A stretch of 64,000 nucleotides of DNA. Origin: Stichopus chloronotus (taxonomy: Eukaryota; Echinodermata; Holothuroidea; Aspidochirotida; Stichopodidae). Every line of letters starts with the position of its first letter. Within the stretch, counting starts at the first letter, position 1. Made by a program: the position numbers and the translations under genes. Positions 1-11,500 of the stretch are shown piece after piece. The notes beneath the pieces were generated by a model. It was not told the DNA's origin. It saw only the letters and a list, made by a program, of their open reading frames with translations, and searched no databases. The stretch spans positions 85,816 to 149,815 of the forward strand of contig SFZH01000041.1 in assembly GCA_021234535.1 (NCBI GenBank), in the 5' to 3' direction.

Positions 1-2506
1 TCTAGGTTACCCATGTGTCCGCAATGGTATGTTGAGTGTTATTCTCTGTGGTGTTTCCGTTATAAGTGAAACCTACGGTTGATAAAACATTGCCATAGAC
101 AGGTATTTCATATATAACAATCTCCACATCATAGAAACCGTATAACCAAAATTTGTTTAGAATATACTCCTACGCACACTAGTTTTGCGGTAGATTCAGC
201 GAAACTGTTGATTGTGTTTTAAAAATAAGCGTAGATAATATGTACCTAATGACATAATGTCAACAACATACAGTATAAGTTTTAAGGTGCATTGAGTGAT
301 CTTGTGATCTTTTTGCACAATACACCATTCATCCCTAGTCCAAAAATGCAGATGTTGTGAAACTGTTTTTTGTACACTCACCTGAAAATATTATAGTGTT
401 ATTTGAGAAAATAAGGTCTATGACATAGCTGATCATAGCATTCTGTATGAACGTGTAATTTTGTAAGAGGCATGGTACCATATATCTGCAGAATGGAAAC
501 ACAAATGGTTGCTCTTAAATATATCTTAAAATATATTCGCCTTTAACTTCACGATTGGCTAGTTGATAACTTACGAATGGCATCTTACCATACAAACCTA
601 ATATTTTACAGCAACTTCAAACATCTTGAACTCATAATGCTGTCCAATGAGCATCACTAGGGCTGCTAATTCCTCATTCATCAATGTTACCAAACCTTAC
701 TATTCTGTACCGATCTTTATCTACATAGTTATTATCATCAAAATCACTACTTTAAAGACAAAAACTTACCATCCCATTATTTTAATTCTTCCAACCACTT
801 ATGTCTCTCACAGCCTGTCTAAAATTCATCCGCATGACTGTGTCATCAATAAAATGGATCTCTGTGTACGCTGTGCGATATGAGTTACTCTTCATCTTTC
901 GAATTTGCTGTCAATCAGAAAGAACTTTAACTTAGAAGCAGTTGAAAATTTTGCTTTCCGAAGCCAAACATATAGCCTTTCAGTGATGAGTTTCTCCCTT
1001 TTACCAATATTGTTGGAGCTTCATAGTTGAGATTACACCAGCGTCTTATGTTAATTCACAGTTTAAAATAAAAGTACAATTATGCAGATCGCCCTCACAA
1101 TCTACTGTAAATAATATGTGGCTAGTTCCTTAAATCTTGATTGTATGAAACTGCATTACGTGCACGCTCTTCATTTTGTACCGACTAGGCGAACCTTTTC
1201 ACACAAACTACATTGGTTGACGGTTTTACTGAAAGTCTACGTAAGTTTGCTATCTGTTTTGACACAGTACTTAAGGTATCAGATTAAGAATTGTCGTCTA
1301 CAAAAATGTAGCAATGATCTTTATCAATGAATATCAGGTTTTCATTACACATCTCTAAAAGGAACACAAAGCTTGTCTTGACGTCAAGGTTGTGACAGAT
1401 CAAATCTAGTATATCTATTATGTTACACAAAAAGTGCTAAAATGATTAACTTGTACGTTTTAAGCCATAGGTATATTATTTACAATCACCGAAGCGTATT
1501 GTTTTTAAAGAATTTTTTTTCTTTAAGATTAATTTTTTTCTGAGATTATTTTATCACTTTTCTTTAAGGTAGTGGAAGTTTTTAAATGAGTAAATATGAT
1601 ATATAACAATGTTTATTGAAAACAAATCAACTCAGTTATGTGTATATAAAATGTAGATATCAAAGACATAGATGATGTAGATATCAAAGACGTAGAAAAA
1701 TTTGACCGTTTAGGAAAAATATACAAAAAATGAACATGATAATGCCCGTATGTGAAGCTATCTTACCAGGTAAGTGTTGTGTGGAACCAAAGTACTTAAT
1801 GGGATTCTGATGATTAAATTTGATGCGAGTATTTTCATCAGAAGAGTTTTGTACCACCAACAATAAGTCTTGAATATAGAACAAAGAATCAACACAAAAA
1901 CGTCCCGGAACTTAAATATATGACATAATTGTTGATGTCTGCAGGATAGCGTACTTTAGAGAGATTCGTGGTACTGCTACTATCATTTCGTTGTTCCGCT
2001 TGAATGATAGACTATCCCAGTGTCCAATAGAACATCACTACTTAGCCGGTTTAAATGAATAATGGCTTTTCACTGTCGCGTTGCCAAATTAAGAAACCCT
2101 ATCTTGATATAAGTGTATGTAGCGATGAAACAATGCCTGCTACAAAGAGTGGTAATGTCAGTGTGATCTACTAAGAATTACGATAAAAGTAATAATGAAA
2201 AAAATAATTACATTGCTTACAGTGCATCTATTAAGTACAATGACTGCAATGTACCGCAAACGTTCAAATGACGCTCACTTATATGTTTCTTTTATGTACT
2301 GCTCTTCCCTTACTATCTCCTCGACCACTATCGTTTACGACACTGAATCTTTGGCGCAATCTCTGAATCTCTACCCTTTTCTTTCTAAATGGTAACACAA
2401 ATATCAAAAATGAAGTATAACTATATTATTAACTTTCTGCATTTGAATGGTTAATTCAAATATGTAGTATTGATTACTTGTATCCTGATTATTTTACATT
2501 TAGGTA
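1..2506. other. Upstream region without recognisable gene
   Basis: This AT-rich stretch lies upstream of the receptor-kinase signal exon. Short open frames occur on both strands, but none has a domain pattern, a convincing signal peptide or flanking splice sites that I could support. It should contain the promoter and any 5' UTR exons of the + strand gene that follows. I could not pinpoint a TATA box or initiator. Confidence 0.4.
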
Positions 2507-2585
2507 ATGTTCAAAATGTTCTCCTCGACGTTGTGTCTATCACGTTCTGCCTGTGTAATGTTGGTCATTGTCGCTGAAATTCTAG
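2507..2585 (+). CDS. Signal-peptide exon of the receptor kinase
   Basis: ATG at 2507 opens MFKMFSSTLCLSRS followed by the hydrophobic stretch ACVMLVIVAEIL. The donor CTAG|GTGAGT at 2585 closes the exon in phase 1. The stalk exons downstream need the same phase, which is the main reason to link them. A second in-frame ATG (residue 4) could also be the start. It is the only signal-peptide-like exon I found upstream of the stalk array. Confidence 0.5.
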
Positions 2586-5500
2586 GTGAGTCTTAGACTT
2601 AGTATTAAAGATAGTCATCCTAGGCCACATACTAGCAGTAAAATGTGGTTGCAGAATTTAAGAAACTCATACTAATCGTGATACTGAAAAGGAAAATTAC
2701 AGATATCCTGTTCCTGATTTGTCATTTGTGGTTTGAAACTATGCTCTTTGTTTAATCAGGAACGTTTCTTTTTAGTTTATAAATTCAACTCATGTGCACT
2801 TGCTCAAAGTTACGGGAAGGATAAATTTTGTGATTTTAAGATTGTGCTTTTAAGAGCGTTGAGCTTGTAATAGCTTGCAAGTTTAGAATCGTTAACTACA
2901 GTCTAGAGTTAACACATTCATATTAATATGGACGGAGGAAATTGGACAAAGAGAATAGTGGTATTACCCTAACAGTCCAACAAATGATGTTAACATGTAA
3001 CATGTTGCCATACATTGCCTTTTTTTATTGCTTTTCCTATCTTTCCCGTCGTCCGGTATCCATGAATTTGCAATTTTCGTTACCTGCTTTCTTTCAAATT
3101 ATCTTGTAACTGATTTATGATGGGAAACATCATTAATAAGTGTTATACTTCAGTTTCTCCTTTCCATCAAACCTTCCATCAAACGTTATGTGAATGTTGC
3201 AAAACTCCCATACACGTCTTACATTCACATTATGATAGCAGTAGTGTTGACGTATTACATTTGGTGTAAATTTAAAAGAAGTAATTTGTCAATGTAGGAA
3301 GGTGACATCTCTTGTTTGCTTCAAGTTACCTTTCGGTAAAACAATGTGAATTTAAGAGGGAATATGAGAGTTTGTTACCATTATATAACCAGTACCTGGG
3401 GTGACCACCTACTGATTTCAAGATCAAAATAAAAAAATTAATAATAAAGTGGCTAGACCATCTTCGTAAATCATGATATTTTGCTTTCTTTTTTTTTTCT
3501 GTTAACGACAAATATTTAAAATATGATATCCTATTTTCCCCTTTTTCCGTTTGCAATGATTTTATGAAAGTAACTTAGTATTTATTATCAACAGTGTAGT
3601 GGCTGTAGTCCATCTGATAACAAAATCATTTTTTTCTGATTGACGTGCTTATTGACAGGGGTTGTTGGGTTGATCTGCATGTACCTATTCCATTATACTT
3701 GGATCCATATAGCACCATGTACGTCACACAGAAGACATTGAACAATACCTTTAAAATCGTGTAACAAATGTAACATAAGTTTCCTTATAATGTAAAATGA
3801 CACGATCTGATATATAATACAACCAGAACATATATTATTTCTAACCTCCAGTCAAAGCCACTCCTGTTCATCATACCACCCACAGCAGTATGTCTAATGT
3901 TGCAACCAGTGGTATGTATAAACCTTTCTCACATAACAAATGTAGCTGCATAAGCGTAACCATATAATTCAACTCATTTCACGCCCGCAATATGTTCAAC
4001 ATCTTCATCACGCAGACATGTTTACATTTGCGTGCCCATACTTCATCAGAGCTTAGGTGAGAGAAACCGAGATAAAGCAAAACCTTTTACATAACACAAA
4101 TACATATGCTAAAATTATGGCCATTCATTGAACATCTCTTAACTACTGTTCAATGTTGTTAACATCTTAAAGGTCTTTTCAAAATAACTTTGCCACCTCG
4201 TGACATATTTGTTTGAGAGGAATCTAAGCCTTTCTTAGACAGAAATCCGGTCTAAGGATACTAATCGAAATCTGACATTTTATAAATTTACCCACACAAA
4301 AGTCGTACCACCAATGTCAAAAGTACGAATGTTCCAACTGCTGTTACATTTACTTTCCGTTCATCGGAGCATATAGTTATTTCGTTTTATTTCTCCTTAA
4401 AAATGTATGTTCTGTGTCCCTGAAGATATTGATCAGTCAAAAACTAAATGGATAAGTGAGCCCTGCTTCGAAATTGTTTGTAAACATATTGAAACCCCAC
4501 TAAACATAGGGTCGATTTACATCTCCAATACCTGCATGACAATATTGACACATTCCTCTGAAACTTCTCATGAAAATATTTTGTTATCTCTTATCCAAGA
4601 GATTGCAACAAAACATACATGGTGACATGTATATCTTTCAACAGATGCTATTTATATACTGAATTTATTGTGTATTACATACCCAAATGCCAATGTTTGA
4701 GTTCTCTCAGATACTGGAATGTACTCAAAATATCTGAGTTCACGTTTGTAAAAAGCATGAAATGTCATGAAATAATTATATTAATTAAGCTATCATTGAC
4801 GTAAATAATTAACCAGTGAAAATGGTTTATAAATTAAATGTATTAAATCTTTTAAAATATCATTTTATTCTGATTCATATCTTCATTGATAGGGATGTTT
4901 TTTTTTTATTAACTACTAACCGTACTCGATTGACTGGATTAATCTACTAATCGTGATCTTAGATCTCGAAACTGAGGTAATTAAAAAATACCGTTTATAT
5001 CGTGTAACGTACGTATCTGCGATGTTGTGATTTGGCTAATTACATGTCCCAAATCTGTTAAAAAATGATATTAATCCGAAATAAAGTAAAAGGAAACCGT
5101 ACATCTCTCTCCAATACACAGCCACAACCAATTTTGTTTGGATACCCTTTATGAAAGTACTCCTGAAATTGGGGACAGTGGTACGTATATTTCTTTCTCA
5201 TTTAGTGTTACACGTCCAAAAGATGTATAATTTCCTCGTCCTGTTTCTAAATGTGTTCGAACAAACATCACTCGATTTAAACACACAAACTCAGGCAAAG
5301 CAGATCATACTACATCACAAACACTTCTGCCAAAGTTACTGCTTATGTTCGAACTATCTTCCAACTACAGTACATTGTAGTTAACGGATAAGGGTCCTTG
5401 CAAAATAACTTCTTTTTTGTCCATACTTTCTACTTAGAAATTTCTTAACTTTTGACTGTATATAAGAGACACTTCCGAAGGGACAAAACATATCTAAGGA

Positions 5501-8500
5501 AACTGGGTGTGTTTTCTTTCTGTATTTCTCTTTCGTCAAATAATGTTCCAACCAAGTGATGCTGTAAACTTCCGTCAGTCTACTTGAGAATAGTATGATA
5601 GTACGATGAACTGTGTATTTACCATTAGAAAACGAAATTGGTAAAAAGAGCTTTGCCTTTTGAGTATTTGCTATACATCTCAGGATCCCGTTCACCTAAT
5701 TAAAGATCGTCGATATCTGCATTATAACCTTGTTTGCATTTTTGATCTTGCATACACATTGCAATATTGTTGTCATCTCTTTAGCGGGTTAAGACAATAC
5801 AACAAAAGTAACATGTGAACACTATTATACTTGAAGTTAAATACAAGTTACAATAGTAAATGTATGGTAAGTATCATGTATTTAATTGCTGATAGTCTGA
5901 GTTTCTCTATTAGATGTGTGTGAGTGTCATAAACTGATGTCCTGTTCCCAGCTTTTTTCTTTTAAAATCAACCATGGAAGTTTGTAAACAGCAATACATA
6001 TTCGATAAACCATCAATAATGTGAGTTATTAACCATTTACAAACGTGACGATTTCGAATTTGTAGTCCATCCGTTTGTAAATTACCTTATTCTGATGCAC
6101 AAATTTATTGTGGTTGACTGATGCCTTTACCAGAAAACTTTCTCCGCCTCCAAGCCACCTAACCGCATATCTTCTTAAAGTGAAAAAGAGTTCATTGGAA
6201 AATATCGCTGGCATGGTGTATCATGCCTATATAAGATACTGGGGAGTTCGCTGATTACATGTCTGAAATTTGGTAGACAAATTTATCATTAATGCATTGA
6301 TGTTACTATGTAATGATTAATGTAATACATTAATTTCCATTCTACAGCTTCAAGCAATGTTGTTAAACTACTATTAGTAGAAGTACGACTCATGTTTCAA
6401 CTACTCGTAAGTTACGTCTCTGATACCACAAAACGTATCTGCAAAAGTTAAATAATTTTATCGTTAAACGTACGTACAGTCTTTATCATCTTTAACACAT
6501 ATCTCAGACTTTGCTTCAAGTTCCAACATTTGATCTTGATGTAGGAACGTACATAAAGCAGGATGTTACTACCTCACATTAATTTCTGCCAAAGTTTCTG
6601 CCAGTGTGCCAAGTATCTTCCAACTTAATGCACTATAGTTAGCATTTTAAAGGTCTTTGCAAAATCTTGTAAAATATTTCTCAGAAAAAAAAAACCTCTA
6701 TACTTGTAACAATATCTCAGAGATTCTTCCGATACAAACGAAGCATACGTAATCAAACTGACGTCTTTTTTGTTTTTCTTTCCTTGCTTTTTTTTTCAAA
6801 TTTACCTACTCGAGTACCGCAAAGAATTCTACCAACAATCACAAAACTACTGATGTTCCAACTAAGGATGCACTAAATTTATATCAGTCCACAAAACTAC
6901 CGGTTGGTCGATACTTTGAGAACATTTTGATGTAATGTGTGTTTGAAGCACATTTAACATTCGAAAATGAAATGGAAGAATGGAGCTTAGCTTTTTGTGT
7001 TTTTGTTACACATCTGGTGGATCCCTTTCACCTAAGTGAAGATTGTCAGTATCTGTATTATAATCTTATTTACATGTTTGATCTTACTTAGATACACACT
7101 GCAATATTGCTTGTCAGATATTGCTTGCGAGATAAGGCATTAAAAGTAAGATGTGTACGCCATTATACCTAAATGTAAATACAAGTTACAATACTAAATA
7201 TATGTCAAGTACTATGTATTGAAACCTTGGTAGTTTGTTTTTCTCTAATGGTGAAATGTGATTGTTATACCTGTTGTCTGTTTCCAGTCTTCCTTTAAAA
7301 TAATACATTGAATTTTGTAAGAATAAATTAATATTCCATAAAACCATCAATAATGTGAGTTATTAACCATATATAAAGGTCAAGATTTTAGCATTTGTAG
7401 TCCATCATTTATCTTATTCTTATGGACAATGTTATTGTGGTTGCATGATGCCTTAAGGAGCAACCTATCTCCTCCTCCAAGCCAGCTAACCTCATATCTT
7501 CTTATAGTGAAGAAGCGGTCATTGGAAAAAATATAATTGTCATCGTGTATAATGCCTATGTAAGACACTGGGAGTTTGCTGATTACATGTCTGAAACTTG
7601 GTAGACAAATTTATCAATTAATGCATTAATGTAGCAATGTAATGACTAATATAATACATTAATTTTAAAATCTACAGCCACAAGCTATCCTGTTAAACTT
7701 ACTATCACTAGAAGTACAAATCATGTTGCGACTACTCGTAAGTTACGTCTCTTATACTCCAAATTGATCTGCGAAAGTTAAATAATTTTAACCGTTAAAC
7801 GTTCTTTCAATGTTTATCATATTTATCATATGTCTTGCTTGAACTTGCAACACTTGATCTTAATTTGGGAACGTACATAAAACAGATGTTATTACCTGAA
7901 AGACATTCTGCCAAAGTTACTAACAGTTGTGCAAAGTGTGCAAATCTTGTGACATATTTGTCAGAAGAAAATACTTCTAAACCTTGTAATTATGTGTTAA
8001 AGATACTGATGTCTGTTTATTTTTCTTCTTGAAATTTAGCCACACTGGTACTGCTAAGAATCTTTACATCTATGCCACAACTACAAACATTTCAACCACT
8101 GATACATTTAACTTGTGTCTACCAAACATATTCGATTTATTCTTACTTTTAGGCAATAAACATGTGTGCACGTAGTATGTTAATTAGTCATAAACCCTTG
8201 AAAACCCCCTAACATTATAGTATACTATATTATCAATATATGCATCAGAATCTTGACTTTTCTGAATAGTTCTCGTTTAAAAAGTATTAGTCCTCTCTTT
8301 TGCCGGAACAGATAATCAACAGTAATATGTATATACTATTAAAATAGGAAGTTAAATATAGGTTACGATATGAACTTTATAGCTTTTTAAGTGTTATGAA
8401 CTTAAATGTTGAGAGATTTTTTCTTTCTGTTAATGACGGTTTCCAAATGGCTAATTTCTGCCCCCCTTTTGCTTTTACAAGAATTCAGTAGCAAATAAAT

Positions 8501-11500
8501 ATATGAATTATATCAAATTATCCATTGAAAAAATATTAAAATTTCAGTATTACTATGTGCTGATTGACAATCCAACTGTCATGATCTGCTGCTTTATCTC
8601 CTGCTAAAAATAAAGTTTATTCCGATTTTCTTTAATTCATAAGAAGAAAAGTCTTTTTGAAAATGCCTTTGGCATTTTGTAACATGCGTGTATGTACATT
8701 TGGAGTTTGGTAATAACTTTGTCAAATTTGTTAGAAAATGTAATATTAGTAGTAGAATTCATTTCTATCTTTCAGCCAAAGTTACTCCTGTTAAAAATAT
8801 CTTTCATAGTACTACGTCTTATGTAGCAGCGACTGGTATGTATAACATTTTTTTCATGTCACAAGTGCATTTGCACAATCGGTTAATAAATCTGCGCGTT
8901 ACTGTAAATGTACTCATATCACAGGTATGTTGAAAATTTTTCGTGAGTACGCAACTTTGAATGTAAGGATAATAAGGCAGACGAAACAAGTTGCGCTAGT
9001 GACATACAAGCACTTAGGCAAAATTTAATATCAGAGTCCAATATATCCTCTAACTACAACTAAGTGTTGTTTACATCCTCAAGGCCTTTGCAAAACATTT
9101 TCGTCATCTTGTGACATATTTGTCTGAGAAACTTCTAAGTTTTAAATACGTATACACCAGAGATACTTCTGGACAAACAAAACTGATTCTGATATCGGAA
9201 GCATTTAGTTAATACTTTTGATATGTAGCTCATCATTTTGTTCACATTTCTCCGCTTAGACTTCTTCCTGAAAACAAAGACTGTACGTTAATTTCTCATC
9301 CACAGAAACACCCAATTCTGTTAGAATTACTACTCATGGCAATACTCATCAAGTTACGACTACTGGTATGTATAACTCTTGCTCATATACTATAATATAT
9401 ATATATAAACGCGTTTCAAAAATGTTACCAATCATGGTGCTACAGCAAAGGGTAAAAAAAAACAAAAAAAAAAAAACGTAACGTTAAACAACCCAGACCG
9501 GAATAAATATATCATTGCTATACGTAGTACGCAGAGAGGGGCTGTACTTGGTTGAGCCGCTAAGTCACCAGCAATGACACTTACTTGCAGAAGACCCTAC
9601 ACCTCTGGTGGTATTCAATCAAAAGTAGGTTTATCGATAGTTCTTATATACGGGTACCTCATGGTGTACATATATGACAAGGATCGCAATTACTGATTGC
9701 TGGTTAGGGGCCGAGGAGTCAATTTAGTGTGGGTGTGTGGGCGCCTTCGGATACAATATCATGTGACAACAATTAACCCGCTTCCTTTAAAAAAGAAAAT
9801 GACTAATTCCATTGCTCCTCCAAGATTCCTCTTCATCAGCTACAGTATATTTACCCTTATCTTAAATATGTTTTTATCATTGGAAGATTGACAAATTGAC
9901 TTTTGCACTTGGGCACTCTCCATAAATTCGGGGAATGTAGATGTTGTTCAAGTAACTTTATGGAGCTTCAACAATTTCAAGAAAGGTCGGAAATTTCATG
10001 AAATTGAAGAAATATTTTTTTCCTTTAAATCAGAGAAAACAGCTTTTTTTTTCTCGTTGTCATTCTTCTTTCATGTCACTATGTAGTCTATATCATTTGA
10101 CAAACTGTGTCAACGCATGGCTTTTGATTCTCAGCTTTCCTTTACTTCTAAACGAATAGTTTACATAAAAAACGTTTGGTCAGGAAACAAGCACCAACAT
10201 GCAGGAAACTGGAAACTTTATTTATATTCGGGATGTGCACATTCTATAAGTAGAAGGTGTTATTGCGGATATTTTATTTGTTCCTGAATGCTTCCAATTT
10301 ATTTTATATTTGCAAAGTTATATTGAAAATCAAACCTACTCAATAACGATTAAGAAAAATAGTAAAAAGAAAATTTTGACGATTTGGCAGATTTGGCATC
10401 TTTGTTTACTGCAACACGTATTTCATTTGGTATCACAATTTAAGCTAGTTAATTTGAACGGAGCAACGAGTCACCTAACTGTAAGATGGGGGAGTAGGAG
10501 GCAGCGCCAGCAGAGGGATTCAGCCCAAAATGTCAGCAAGTTGCTGAACAGAGTTTGAAAGAATGACATGCAGTACATTTCACATCTATCTCGCATTGAC
10601 AAGAACACTACTTACCTTTACCATGGTACTCAACGTAATTAAAAGCTCTGGGAATAAGAGGCCACGTAAATACAGAACTAGCAAAAGGAACTTGCGGACT
10701 CAAAGTTCAAAGCTGCAACAAGGTAAAGACTACACTGATTATTCGAACAGATGGTAACCGAGCCCTATAGAGTCATTATCTGGTGGGTTCAACTTATTCA
10801 ACCGTACCAACGCTCTAACTGATGATGCATTTGCAATTAATTCCCAGAGACTGGCTTTTGTATGACCATCTCCTTTGTACTCCAGTGCGATGGATACCAT
10901 AAGGCACTGCGAGGAATTCAAGAGTCATGTTGTCTTCCTAAGACAGTAGTGCAGCTTCTTGTTTCCTTCCTGTTGTCTTCGCGGGGGGGGGGGGGGGGGC
11001 AAAGTGCACGATAGCACGAATGAAAGACGAAGAAGATACAATTTGATCAGATGCCGTAATATGACCTTACTAGGTGCAAAATGAATACACAAGTTGAGAA
11101 CTAAATGCAAATTAGCTTTTGCAAGTCCTTCGGGCAATTTTTGTCCTAGAGACTGTACACACAGTCAGACGATGGCTATAATGCCCTCATGAATGACCTG
11201 ATGTTTTTACCATCAGAAGAAAAGGGTTTAAAAGTTCCTACAGCAGGGGTCTATCTCGTGTCAACGTCGGTATAGTGTGACGCCGGCTTGAAAAGTCTTA
11301 ATCTCTAATCGTGTATGTCCTAAATTTGTTGGAAAAATGATTTTCACTTTGTATCATGGAACAAATACTTTAATTTTCAACTCGCAGCCCCTTCTGTTAC
11401 ACCTACTGCCTGGGAAAATACATCTCATGTTGCGACCACTGGTGTGTATAACTCTTTCTTTTTTATGAAAACGGCTAGAGTGTAACCAAATGTTGTGAAT

